Position numbers and translations under genes: made by a program. From Chryseobacterium angstadtii (GTDB lineage: Bacteria > Bacteroidota > Bacteroidia > Flavobacteriales > Weeksellaceae), in NCBI RefSeq assembly GCF_001045465.1, contig NZ_LFND01000006.1:310001-374000 (forward strand): a DNA stretch of 64,000 nucleotides, read 5' to 3'. Positions 51,280 through 59,617 of this stretch are shown in pieces (positions within the stretch are counted from its first letter, which is position 1; each line of letters starts with the position of its first letter). The notes under the pieces were generated by a model. It was not told the DNA's origin. It did no database searches and saw only the letters and a program-made list of their open reading frames with translations.

Positions 51280-52644
51280 TTATTTTTTAACTGAATCTTT
51301 TTTCCAGTTGGCTTTGAACTTACAGTTGTCATAGCGTCCGTCAATGGATATGAAAGTTGTCGGTAGTTTGGAGTTGACAAACTTCTCAATCATTTCATTT
51401 CGCTTTTTATTGAGGGCCATCTGCTTGATTCTGTTATAATCTGTTTCCAGAGTGATCTGGTGAGCAGGGATAACATCTTCCTGTTTGATGATCTTTACTA
51501 CTTTTCTCTTATTATCGTCGTCTTCAAAAGGAGCCGTAATATCACCTTTATTTAAGCCGGCAAGCTCGTAGCTGATTGCTCCCGGGATGCTTTCTCTTTC
51601 AATTTTATCAGAACCGTCTGCTCCGGGAATAAGTCCGGCGTTGAACTTCGTTCTCTTATCGTCTGAGAATTTAAAAGCTGCATCTTTAAAAGTCATTTTT
51701 CCAGCTACAATAAGGCCTTTGATACTGTCTAGTTTTGCTTTTGCCATTTTAATTTCCTCATCAGTAGGAGTAGCTTTCAGCAAAATGTGTCTTGCATCAT
51801 ATACTTTCCCTGATTTCTTGATCAGCTGTATAATATGATACCCGAATTCTGACTCAATAGGATCTGAGATTTCATTTTCCTGAAGGTTCAGTGCAGCCGC
51901 TTCAAACGGTTTCACCATCTGTCCTTTGTAAATGTTTTTATACAGTCCTCCGTTCGCAGCAGATCCTTCATCTTCAGAATAAATCCTTGCCTGGCTTTCG
52001 AAAGTTTCTCCGCCTGCAATATCCTGTTTGATTTTCTTTAATCTTTTGATCAGATCTTCCTTATGAGCTTCTGTAAGCTTAGGATACATCATAATCTGAG
52101 CTAAAGATACCTCATCCTTCACTTCCGGAAGCTGCATTTTATAAAGGTTGTAGAAATCCGTCACCTCATTTGGCGTTACGTCTGCCTTTTCAGTGATACG
52201 CTGATATTTTGCCTGTCCGTAGTATTGGTCAATATCTATCTTTTCGATAGCATTTTTCATTTCAAATCCGTTTCTGAATTTATATGCGGCAAGCATTGTT
52301 TTTTCATCCGGGAACTGACCAAGTAACTGACGGTATTTTGCATTCGCCTGCTCTTTAATAGCAGCAGAACGGTTTTCAATTAATGTATCTTTTTTGGCTT
52401 CATATACCAGAAGCTTATTACTGATAAGATTTTCAAGGAATTCACATTTATCAGTCTCAGAAGCACCCTGTTGTTTGGCATAGTTCATCTGCTCATTCAC
52501 ATCTGATTCCAAAACAATTTCATCACCGATTACAGCAGCAATACCATCCACTAATTCCCCTGGTTTTAGCTGAGCCTTCATGTTTGAAGAGAATATCATC
52601 ATGAAAATCCCAAGAAGAAAAGTGATTTTTAGTTTATTTGTCAT
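51280..52644 (-). CDS. surA: Periplasmic peptidyl-prolyl isomerase (SurA-like)
   Basis: A protein of 454 residues. A signal peptide (about 1-24, ending MKA-QL) leads to a SurA N-terminal chaperone region (DGIAAVIGDEIVLESDVNEQ) and two parvulin-type rotamase domains: SLAQIMMYPKLTEAHKEDLI then FGYHIIQLIKKSGK, and DARHILLKATPTDEEI then the second, less conserved one. It folds outer-membrane proteins. The length and order fit flavobacterial SurA. It stands upstream of the PfkB/gldD/mutY group, on the same strand as those. Confidence 0.9.
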   Translation of the reverse strand: MTNKLKITFLLGIFMMIFSSNMKAQLKPGELVDGIAAVIGDEIVLESDVNEQMNYAKQQGASETDKCEFLENLISNKLLVYEAKKDTLIENRSAAIKEQANAKYRQLLGQFPDEKTMLAAYKFRNGFEMKNAIEKIDIDQYYGQAKYQRITEKADVTPNEVTDFYNLYKMQLPEVKDEVSLAQIMMYPKLTEAHKEDLIKRLKKIKQDIAGGETFESQARIYSEDEGSAANGGLYKNIYKGQMVKPFEAAALNLQENEISDPIESEFGYHIIQLIKKSGKVYDARHILLKATPTDEEIKMAKAKLDSIKGLIVAGKMTFKDAAFKFSDDKRTKFNAGLIPGADGSDKIERESIPGAISYELAGLNKGDITAPFEDDDNKRKVVKIIKQEDVIPAHQITLETDYNRIKQMALNKKRNEMIEKFVNSKLPTTFISIDGRYDNCKFKANWKKDSVKK

Positions 52645-52731
52645 TTTACTATTTTAAACAAGTTGCAAATTTAGAATTCTTAACGAATTAGTCTCTATTT
52701 TTTATTATAAATATTTCTTAAAAAGACTTAT

Positions 52732-53655
52732 TTATTGCAGTTCAACATCGAATGTTGTTAATTCTTTGAATTGTTTCAATCTGCTGAACATATCAGATTC
52801 ATTTACTTCTTCAATTCTTTCTGTTCCGAATTTTTCAACGGTGAAAGAAGCCATAGCTGAACCTACGATCAAAGCAGACTTCATGGTATCGAAATCAAAT
52901 TTTCCTTTTTTAGCAAGATAAGCTGCAAAACCTCCTGCAAATGTATCTCCCGCACCGGTTGGATCGAAAACATCTTCCAGTGGAAGCGCAGGAATCGCAA
53001 ATACTTTATTGTCGTGGAAAAGAAGCGCTCCATGTTCTCCTTTTTTGATGATCACATAATCCGGTCCCATCGTATGAATCTTCTTAGCTGCTTTTACAAG
53101 AGAATATTCTCCGGAAAGCTGTCTAGCTTCTTCATCATTGATGGTAATAACATCTGTTTTAGCAATCATATCCATCAGAATATCCAAAGCAGAATCCATC
53201 CAGAAGTTCATCGTATCAAGGATCACCAATTTAGGACGCTTGTTCATTTTTTCAAGTACGGAAAGCTGAACGCCCGGGTGTAGGTTTCCAAGAAGAAGAA
53301 TCTCTGCATCCTGCATAGAATCAGGAATTTTTGGATCGAAGTTCTCTAAAACATTCACTTCAGTAGCCAAAGTATCTCTGGTATTCAGATCGTTGTGGTA
53401 TTTTCCGGACCAGAAGAACGTTTTTCCTTCTTTTACGATTTCTATTCCTTCAATATTTACGTCTCTGTCTGTGAACATATCAAGGTGCTCCTGCGGGAAA
53501 TCTCCTCCTACAACAGAAACAATACCAGATTTAACGCCTAAAATAGATGAAGTAATGCTAATATAAGTAGCAGCTCCTCCTAAAATTTTATCAGTTTTAC
53601 CAAACGGCGTTTCGATTGCATCGAATGCAACACTTCCTACAACTAAAAGTTTCAT
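52732..53655 (-). CDS. PfkB-family sugar/nucleoside kinase
   Basis: A protein of 307 residues from the ATG at 53655; nine upstream codons are in frame but unneeded. Seen: the N-terminal glycine block (KLLVVGSVAFDAIETPFG, LGGAATYISITSSI) and the C-terminal PfkB signature DPTGAGDTFAGGFAAYLA with the catalytic Asp. Related Bacteroidetes proteins are annotated as PfkB carbohydrate kinase; adenosine or inosine kinase is possible. The gene lies between gldD (27 bp upstream) and surA and is conserved in flavobacterial neighbourhoods as far as I can recall, which is an inference. Confidence 0.85.
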   Translation of the reverse strand: MKLLVVGSVAFDAIETPFGKTDKILGGAATYISITSSILGVKSGIVSVVGGDFPQEHLDMFTDRDVNIEGIEIVKEGKTFFWSGKYHNDLNTRDTLATEVNVLENFDPKIPDSMQDAEILLLGNLHPGVQLSVLEKMNKRPKLVILDTMNFWMDSALDILMDMIAKTDVITINDEEARQLSGEYSLVKAAKKIHTMGPDYVIIKKGEHGALLFHDNKVFAIPALPLEDVFDPTGAGDTFAGGFAAYLAKKGKFDFDTMKSALIVGSAMASFTVEKFGTERIEEVNESDMFSRLKQFKELTTFDVELQ

Positions 53656-53682
53656 ATATTTTTCAATGTATTTTAAAGTCAA

Positions 53683-54240
53683 TTATTTTTTCCATTCAAA
53701 GGTATCCAGCATATGTTTCATATCATTTTTGATATAGTTCACTGCCGGGGCCAAAGAGTCCGGTTTCGGTCTTGTATTAAAGTATAAATAAGCAGTGACG
53801 AAATGTTTCGTACTGTCTGTAACGTAAAACTGAAGATTGGAAGCACTCTGGCCTTTGAGTTCATAGAAGTTTCCGTATACCTTTTTATCAGGGTATTCAA
53901 AAGATTTGGTATCTATGGAGCTGGCTTTAATGGTATGCTCGTATACCATTTTTTCGGCTTCTTTGATGTGATCTGCAAAATCATTCTGTATCGGGTAATA
54001 GGTTACAAAAACCTTGGCTTTCATTTTGGGATAATTCAAATAGTACCAACAAGGCCTTTTGGCATCTGTAATGGTTGCAAAATCTGAATATTCAAAAGTA
54101 TAGGCACAGTTATTTTCAAACTTCTGATATTTCGGTGCCGGATACTCAAGGCGGAGTTCCCCATAAGGTTTTGGAACATGATCTTTTCCGCACGAAATTA
54201 AAAGCAGCGATACAAAAATAAAAATGACGTTTTTTATCAT
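53683..54240 (-). CDS. gldD: Gliding motility lipoprotein GldD
   Basis: A protein of 185 residues from the ATG at 54240. A lipobox (LLLISC-GKD) gives the lipoprotein form. GldD pattern: VPKPYGELRLEYPAPKYQKF, CAYTFEYSDFATITDA, KRPCWYYLNYPKMKAKVFVT and a C-terminal ARPKPDSLAPAVNYIKNDMK-like stretch. GldD is needed for gliding and for type IX secretion-related motility in Flavobacterium, where it lies near gldE, ssb and mutY. Here the mutY gene is directly upstream, matching that gene order. Confidence 0.92.
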   Translation of the reverse strand: MIKNVIFIFVSLLLISCGKDHVPKPYGELRLEYPAPKYQKFENNCAYTFEYSDFATITDAKRPCWYYLNYPKMKAKVFVTYYPIQNDFADHIKEAEKMVYEHTIKASSIDTKSFEYPDKKVYGNFYELKGQSASNLQFYVTDSTKHFVTAYLYFNTRPKPDSLAPAVNYIKNDMKHMLDTFEWKK

Positions 54241-54284
54241 TTTGCAAAAGTACAAATTAGATTTTAGATTTTGGGAGACAAATT

Positions 54285-55331
54285 TCAGTCTTTCAGTGAG
54301 TTTTGAATGTAGTTTTCCAAAGGCTTGGGAAAAGATTTATCGTGAGAGTCTTCAAAATTGGTAATGATGTACTGATTTTGTGCGATAAAGCTGTCCCAGG
54401 CTGCTTCTGAAAGAACCTCAACATTTGAAATTTCAATCGTGAGATTCTTATGGGTAAGCTTATGGGTGATGGTTTTCACATTCCTGATAAAGGGCTCCAG
54501 ATCTGAAGAAATGGCAGGCGGAAATTCAAAGAGTTTCTTCCAGATAAAATCATCCTTCCTCTGCTGAATCAAGAACTGTCCGTTCCTGTGCACGAAATAA
54601 TATTTCAATGCAAGATCTTCTGTTTTAACTTTTTTGGTTTTAACAGGATAATCGGATGTCTTTTCAAGAGAAAACGCAAGGCAGTCATCATTAACCGGGC
54701 ATTCTCCACAGACAGGGTTCTTAGGTTTACAGATCTCTGAACCGAGATCCATCATCGCCTGATTAAAATCTCCTACATTGTCAGGTAGAATCAATTCTGC
54801 GAGCTGAGAAAAGTATGAGAAAGCTTTTGAACTGGAGATATCAAAATCATCTGCAAAAATACGGCTCAGAACACGGTAAAAATTACCGTCAACAGCGGGC
54901 ATTCTGGCTCCGAAACATATACTTGAAACGGCAGCAGCGGTATATTTCCCTACTCCTTTAAGCTTTAAAATTTCTTCATATTCAGAAGGAAATGTCCCGT
55001 GATATTCATTCATAATCTGCTGTGAAGCTTTATGAATATTGATGGCTCTGGAATAATATCCGAGGCCTTTCCAATAAAGCAATACTTCATTTTCTTCAGC
55101 TTCGGCCAAAGTCTTTACATCCGGAAATCTTTTAATGAAATTATTATAGTGGTTCAGTCCCTGACTGATTCTTGTCTGCTGAAATACAATTTCACAGATC
55201 CAGATTTTATAAGGGTCTTTGGTCTGTCTGAAGGGCAGATCTCTTGCATTTTTTCCGTACCAGCTGAGGAGCTTGTTTCCTATAGGTCTGAAGTTATCGT
55301 TTTCTAATTTTTCCAAAGGTTTCTTCTTCAT
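54285..55331 (-). CDS. mutY: A/G-specific adenine glycosylase
   Basis: A protein of 348 residues from the ATG at 55331. An extra nine-residue upstream extension (MLSGVEASI) is coded by an inverted-repeat element and is not part of the protein. Seen: catalytic Glu in IWICEIVFQQTRISQGL, helix-hairpin-helix LKGVGKYTAAAV, catalytic Asp in AVDGNFYRVLSRIF, and an iron-sulfur loop (CKPKNPVCGECPVNDDC). The C-terminal Nudix-like region handles 8-oxoG. It removes A from A:8-oxoG pairs. The gene is followed by gldD 44 bp later. Confidence 0.95.
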   Translation of the reverse strand: MKKKPLEKLENDNFRPIGNKLLSWYGKNARDLPFRQTKDPYKIWICEIVFQQTRISQGLNHYNNFIKRFPDVKTLAEAEENEVLLYWKGLGYYSRAINIHKASQQIMNEYHGTFPSEYEEILKLKGVGKYTAAAVSSICFGARMPAVDGNFYRVLSRIFADDFDISSSKAFSYFSQLAELILPDNVGDFNQAMMDLGSEICKPKNPVCGECPVNDDCLAFSLEKTSDYPVKTKKVKTEDLALKYYFVHRNGQFLIQQRKDDFIWKKLFEFPPAISSDLEPFIRNVKTITHKLTHKNLTIEISNVEVLSEAAWDSFIAQNQYIITNFEDSHDKSFPKPLENYIQNSLKD

Positions 55332-55334
55332 TAT

Positions 55335-55412
55335 AGATGCTTCGACTCCGCTCAGCATGACATTGTACCCTAAAGTGTTAGAAACATCATGCTGAGCGGA
55401 GTCGAAGCATCT
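55335..55412. repeat. Large inverted repeat directly upstream of mutY
   Basis: Perfect 26-bp arms at 55335-55360 and 55387-55412, separated by 26 bp. The arm contains GATGCTTCGACTCCGCTCAG and its complement. It starts 3 bp upstream of the mutY start codon, so the mRNA leader would form a long, strong hairpin. The motif GCTTCGACTCCGCTCAGC is typical of REP-like repeats scattered in flavobacterial genomes (RAYT-type), which I state from general knowledge. No transposase is near. Confidence 0.9.
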
Positions 55413-55451
55413 GAATTTACAGACGTTTAATTCTTCTCTGCAAAGATAAAA

Positions 55452-55925
55452 CTATTTATCTTTTTTTACAGAATATACCGGAGCGGCCTTCAGCCATTCA
55501 TATTTAAGATTTCTTTCCGGAGCAATAAGGCGGTATCCTTCCAGTTTTTTCAGATAAAGATAGATGGAATCGCTTTTAAGCTTGAGTCTCTGCTGCGAGA
55601 GAAACATAAAAGGATAGTCTACTACTGAATCTCTGACTGTTTTAAGGACTTTTCCGGATCTCACTTTATACAGAAAAAATGATTTTCCTCTTCCTCTGGA
55701 ACTGTCGGCCAGTTTTACATTTGAACTTGCGATAACGAGCTCGCTGCCGTCAAAGCACTCTTCTTCGTCCATGATATAAGCTTTCCCCTGCTGGCGTTCA
55801 TCTTCAAAAAGATCTACCTCATAATGATCAGGCTTCTGGTATTTTTTTTCGCACGCAGCTAATACCATCAACATGAATATAGGGAGAAAGAAGCTTAACT
55901 TTTTTTTGATCACATTAATTTTCAT
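55452..55925 (-). CDS. Lipoprotein of unknown function beside the T6SS sheath genes
   Basis: A protein of 157 residues. A hydrophobic start with LMVLAAC gives a lipobox. The mature part is polar with no recognised motif (EVDLFEDERQQGKAYIMDEE, then GSELVIASSNVKLADSSRGR). It follows the tssC terminator in the same direction. A T6SS role (such as a TssJ-like anchor) is only a guess; no TssJ pattern was seen. Confidence 0.7.
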   Translation of the reverse strand: MKINVIKKKLSFFLPIFMLMVLAACEKKYQKPDHYEVDLFEDERQQGKAYIMDEEECFDGSELVIASSNVKLADSSRGRGKSFFLYKVRSGKVLKTVRDSVVDYPFMFLSQQRLKLKSDSIYLYLKKLEGYRLIAPERNLKYEWLKAAPVYSVKKDK

Positions 55926-55939
55926 ATGAATTGGCAGTA

Positions 55940-55970
55940 AAAAACCGATGTAAAAAATGCATCGGTTTTT
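55940..55970 (-). terminator. Terminator of the tssB-tssC operon
   Basis: Arms AAAAACCGATG (55940-55950) and CATCGGTTTTT (55960-55970), with a U-run on the minus strand provided by the A-rich left flank. It lies 22 bp past the tssC stop. Confidence 0.85.
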
Positions 55971-55991
55971 TTATTAAAAGTTGAATTTTTA

Positions 55992-57353
55992 TTATTCCTG
56001 AGTATATTGTGCATCCCATTCGTTGCCATCATCTCCTTTGTGTCCGTCTAATTTAATAACGAAACTTTTTGTAGGGAAATAAGGGGTCATACGGATATCA
56101 AGCCATACTCTGTCTTTATTCACTCTATCTTGCTCGAAACGAACAATTTTGAATTTTTCAATCAATTTATCCGGGCCTTTGATATTATCCAGGAATGTAA
56201 CGATCTGTCTTCTAAGATCATCTTCATTTTTTGCATTCCAGTTTTCGAAAGCTCTTCTGTTCAGGAAGTCCAGTAAAACTTTAGTTACATAGTCGAATAC
56301 ACGAACTACAGAGTAAGTCTGAAGCCCGATATTGTCTCCTGTAAACAATGTTTTTGCAGAGAATGCCATGATTTTCCCGTACTCATTAACCATCGGAACA
56401 AGACCCATTTTTTCCAACTGAGAAATTTCACTTTTCTTCAATTCGAATTTTACGGCATCTACTTCGTTGATATTTCCGTGTTTTTTACCTGCTGCTACCT
56501 GAGACATCAAGGTTTTGTGAATTTTTCCGGCCAATGAAGTGGAAGGTGGAAGCTCTACGTTTTCCTCTTCTCCTACTTCTTCTGCTTTTCCTCTTCCCAC
56601 AAGCCAGTTACACGTCATAATAACGTTACTTCTGTGAAGCTCTCCTCCAGTAAGATTGGCTGAGTGGAATAAATCTACCACATCATCCGGCTTATCAAGA
56701 TTAGCAAAATCGGTAACCATCATTACTTTGTTCTCGTTACAGATTTTTGCCCATTTTTCAATAACCTTATTTGACCCTAAATATCCAGGTATAGCCAGGA
56801 TAGAATAGTTGTCTCTAAGATCCAAACGGTCGTAATAATTTTTGAATTCTTCAGAAATGGCATCAATGAATAAAGGGTTATCAAGATCTGAAACCTGCTC
56901 CAAGCTTGCATTCACGATACTTACATTATCCACTTTATCCAATTCTGTGTTTTTATAGAATTGGGCTACAGTTCTGTAGTTGGTTTCCAACATACGTACT
57001 GAATCCAGTGCATTTTTCAAATTGGTTTTTAAATTCTGATCAGCTGCCTGTGCTTTGTTTTTACAGGTATCTGCCATTTTATCTGCAGATTCGTTTCCTT
57101 CCAGAAGGCTTACCCAAAGGTTGATTTTCTGAAGGAGTTCTTTTCTTTCATCAGATTTATTATTGTCTGTCAGGAAAATTTCTTTCCTGGCTTTTCTTGT
57201 CGGGTTCATATTGGCGATACCGTCTACAACGGATTCAACAAAGCCAAAACCTCCCATTTTATTTAGCTCAGCAAGCGGATTCCCTTTCGGTTGTCCTGCG
57301 TGTTGCTGCTGACCCTGCTGTTGGCTTTCTTGTGCCTGTAATTTGCTATCCAT
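55992..57353 (-). CDS. tssC: Type VI secretion (T6SSiii) sheath large subunit
   Basis: A protein of 453 residues that polymerises with TssB into the contractile sheath. Seen: an N-terminal Gln-rich tail (about 6-20), then the sheath core with SILAIPGYLGSNKVIEKWAK, LFHSANLTGGELHRSNVIMT and LVGRGKAEEVGEEENV. The C-terminal domain ends in RMTPYFPTKSFVIKLDGHKG. The Bacteroidetes subtype iii form is indicated by length and by the paired TssB-like gene just upstream. No other T6SS genes are in the window. Confidence 0.9.
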   Translation of the reverse strand: MDSKLQAQESQQQGQQQHAGQPKGNPLAELNKMGGFGFVESVVDGIANMNPTRKARKEIFLTDNNKSDERKELLQKINLWVSLLEGNESADKMADTCKNKAQAADQNLKTNLKNALDSVRMLETNYRTVAQFYKNTELDKVDNVSIVNASLEQVSDLDNPLFIDAISEEFKNYYDRLDLRDNYSILAIPGYLGSNKVIEKWAKICNENKVMMVTDFANLDKPDDVVDLFHSANLTGGELHRSNVIMTCNWLVGRGKAEEVGEEENVELPPSTSLAGKIHKTLMSQVAAGKKHGNINEVDAVKFELKKSEISQLEKMGLVPMVNEYGKIMAFSAKTLFTGDNIGLQTYSVVRVFDYVTKVLLDFLNRRAFENWNAKNEDDLRRQIVTFLDNIKGPDKLIEKFKIVRFEQDRVNKDRVWLDIRMTPYFPTKSFVIKLDGHKGDDGNEWDAQYTQE

Positions 57354-57374
57354 GATTTGATTTAGTGTAAATGA

Positions 57375-57821
57375 TTATTTTTCAAGTTCTTGTGCCACAT
57401 CTTTCAGTACTTCGATGAATGCAGCTCTGGTCTGATCATTCTCAAGCATATTACGCAGAATCTTATTGGTTTTCAGCTGACGTACAATTTTGTTGTACTG
57501 CTCCTGCTCTACGCTAAGCTGCTGTAAATACTCTGATTTCTGGGTAAGATTTTTTGGGGTAAAGTCTGCAAGATTCTGAAAACGGAATTCTTCTTCCACT
57601 ATAGCTCCATCTTCCGTTTCGTGCTGTACTGCTACAGAAGGCTGAAAATGTCTGAAAACGTCGTCTACCGACTTTAGTCCTGTTACTATTTCAGGGGTAT
57701 AAGATTCTTCTGTGGTAAGCTGGCTCACTATCAGGGATTTGTTTTCCTGGATTTCCTGGATAGCTTCATTAGCGTCTACTTTTACTTCGTTTCCGCCAAC
57801 ACCATAATTAAACATTGCCAT
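57375..57821 (-). CDS. tssB: Type VI secretion (T6SSiii) sheath small subunit
   Basis: A protein of 148 residues from the ATG at 57821; the frame is open for 43 further codons, but those code for no plausible N-terminus and the conserved start is MAMFNYGVGGNEVKVDANEA. It has the TssB pattern of strand-helix segments (GLKSVDDVFRHFQPSVAVQH, EEEFRFQNLADFTPKNLTQK). The protein pairs with TssC in the sheath. The gene is 21 bp upstream of tssC. Its own promoter would be in the 57.85-58.0 kb region. Confidence 0.9.
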   Translation of the reverse strand: MAMFNYGVGGNEVKVDANEAIQEIQENKSLIVSQLTTEESYTPEIVTGLKSVDDVFRHFQPSVAVQHETEDGAIVEEEFRFQNLADFTPKNLTQKSEYLQQLSVEQEQYNKIVRQLKTNKILRNMLENDQTRAAFIEVLKDVAQELEK

Positions 57822-58150
57822 ATTATTATTATTTTGAGATTTATGATTTTGGTTTGGATCTGTCTTTGAGTAATTTACCGACGAATCGAATAAATTACCA
57901 ATCCAATGTTTAAATTTAAAAAAAAACTGTAACATACAAAATTTTGTCAAGATTTTTCTTGAAATATTTAATTTAACCCATAATATATATAACGTAAAAT
58001 CATCACTTTACGATATCACTAAACTATGAAAAAATAAATAAACAAAACACGGAGATGTAAAATAAAATCCGAGGGTATTTTGTTGCCGTAAGAAAGTTAC
58101 GAGGTATGGGGTTTTATGATGCAGAATGCGAGTTTCGGGGTGCGGGATTC

Positions 58151-58204
58151 GGGTTTGAGAGAGGGAGAGTAAGAGGGTTTGAGCGTTATGAGTTTTGGGA
58201 TGCG
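58151..58204. repeat. 54-bp inverted-repeat arm, left copy
   Basis: Matches 62066-62119 as reverse complement over 54 bp with one mismatch. The sequence is GT-rich, with core words GGGAGAGTAAGAGGGTTTGA and GCGTTATGAGTTTTGGGATG. The left copy precedes the hairpin at 58266 with a GT-rich spacer (58205-58240). Confidence 0.9.
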
Positions 58205-58265
58205 GGTTTCGGGTGTGGGTGTGTGTGGTGCGGGATGCGGAAGTATTAAATGAGCCGACCAATAT

Positions 58266-58294
58266 CTGGTGACTGAGGCTCCCGAAGTCACCAG
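58266..58294. repeat. Hairpin element, left copy
   Basis: Perfect 9-bp arms CTGGTGACT (58266-58274) and AGTCACCAG (58286-58294) with an 11-nt loop. The reverse complement aligns with the right copy at 61949-61977. Stem bases differ in a way that keeps pairing, and the neighbouring ATTTAATACTTC word is shared. Confidence 0.85.
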
Positions 58295-58508
58295 AAGCAG
58301 TCTATTCTATCCAAAATCTAATGTCTGAAATCTTTAATTTCCATTCACCATTCACTTGCCCAGCAAAATTGACCATTGATCTTTCTCAATCTCAGCCTTT
58401 GCCTCAACCTGGAACTCTGAAACCTTTCTATCCCAAGCTCAAGTTAAAAAAGAATTTCTCCGGTATGAAGAAAAATATTTTTTATATTTAAATAAAGTAA
58501 ACGGAATA

Positions 58509-59555
58509 ATGAAAGATGTAAAGATCGCGTTCAGAAAACCAATATATCCTGTTTCCGAAGCATTGGAGCAATATCTGGAAAAACATAACAGAACGACCAA
58601 AATTCAGTTTCTGTATGAAGATCTGCTCAGATTCAGCGACAGTGTGAATATTCTGGATAAGGAGGGCAAAGATACTTTGTGGCTCGGGGTATTGTATCCT
58701 GAACATGAGTTCAGAGAAATAGAGGCTAATTTAAATAAGATTTACACTCTTCTTCATTCCGACGGAGATGAAGCCACTTTACCCTATCTGAAAGTAGACA
58801 CAATAGACTTCTGTACCTTCGGAAATTCTAAACCTTTCCGAATCCGGGTAAGAAATATCCTGAACGATAATTATACTAATTTTTATATAAAACAGGCCGA
58901 TGCATCACGGATTTACGGACTGGAAATCGAAGACCTGCTTTCGCCCAACAGGATCAATTTTTTAATTTATAAAAACACCCTGATAGAAGAACATATCTTG
59001 GGAATTCCCGGAGACGTCTTTATTCAGAAACATTTACACAACTGCACGGAATCGGAAAAGGCACAAATTTCCAAGGAGTTTGTAAAATTCAATGAACGCT
59101 GCCTTATCGGACTGCTTGGAGACATGCGCTCCTACAACTATGTGATTATTCCCATACACGATTTCGATCAGGTTATTTACAGAATCCGTCCTATTGATTT
59201 TGATCAGCAGAGTTATGAAGGAAATCTGAAAGTTTATCTTCCCCAATATTTCAAAGAAAACAACGTGATGGTGAATATGGTACTGGAAAAACTGAAGCCT
59301 AATTCTATTGAACAATACCGTAAAGAAGTACGTTCACAGATTGTAAAAAGGGTAACCAGCAGCAAAAACAGGTTCGATGAACTTATTTCCATTATGAAAA
59401 AAGAAAATATTGCACCGGAAGCCCATGTAACAGAGCTAAAAACAGCTTTGCGAAAACTCACCTACGATGTCAATTTCAAGTATTGCAAAACTATGGGAGA
59501 CATTATAGAAACCGGGATCAATTTTGTTCTCCGCAATTATAAGAAAGCCTATTAA
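58509..59555 (+). CDS. Unknown 348-residue protein inside the inverted repeat
   Basis: Not recognised. A protein of 348 residues, cytoplasmic (no signal peptide, no membrane helix). Notable polar motifs: DTIDFCTFGNSKPFRIRVRN, HDFDQVIYRIRPIDFDQQSY, and a helical, basic C-terminus (KRVTSSKNRFDELISIMKKE). The middle aspartates (IHDFDQ; RPIDFDQ) could be a kinase-like metal site, but no glycine-rich loop was seen. Start at the ATG at 58509. It lies between tssB (opposite strand) and the M13 peptidase genes and within the 3.9-kb segment bounded by the inverted repeat. Confidence 0.75.
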   Translation: MKDVKIAFRKPIYPVSEALEQYLEKHNRTTKIQFLYEDLLRFSDSVNILDKEGKDTLWLGVLYPEHEFREIEANLNKIYTLLHSDGDEATLPYLKVDTIDFCTFGNSKPFRIRVRNILNDNYTNFYIKQADASRIYGLEIEDLLSPNRINFLIYKNTLIEEHILGIPGDVFIQKHLHNCTESEKAQISKEFVKFNERCLIGLLGDMRSYNYVIIPIHDFDQVIYRIRPIDFDQQSYEGNLKVYLPQYFKENNVMVNMVLEKLKPNSIEQYRKEVRSQIVKRVTSSKNRFDELISIMKKENIAPEAHVTELKTALRKLTYDVNFKYCKTMGDIIETGINFVLRNYKKAY

Positions 59556-59560
59556 AAAGA

Positions 59561-59592
59561 GAATCCACCTCAGCGAAATGTGAGATGGATTC
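59561..59592. terminator. Bidirectional terminator between converging genes
   Basis: Arms GAATCCA (59561-59567) and TGGATTC (59586-59592), extended by an imperfect inner stem (CCTCA/TGAGA), followed by TTTTCTTTTT. An A-run lies on the left. It ends the 58509 gene and the first M13 gene. Confidence 0.75.
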
Positions 59593-59617
59593 TTTTCTTT
59601 TTATTTTTTTGGCTGTT

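Larger units (their letters stand above)
57822..58508. other. Intergenic region carrying repeats before the 58509 gene
   Basis: The left part (57822-58080) is AT-rich and holds the tssB promoter. The right part holds the GT-rich minisatellite-like block (58110-58240), the 54-bp inverted-repeat arm and the hairpin (listed separately). Short frames here (58008-58291, minus strand) are made of low-complexity repeats (TPTPETRIPKL-like) and are not genes. Confidence 0.5.

Noticed and set aside
51198..51389. N-terminal extension of the 50694 gene
   Set aside because: Overlaps the surA terminator and 3' end; the ATG at 51197 is the natural start.
58008..58291. Minus-strand frames in the GT-rich repeats
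   Set aside because: Low-complexity translations of repeats; not protein-like.
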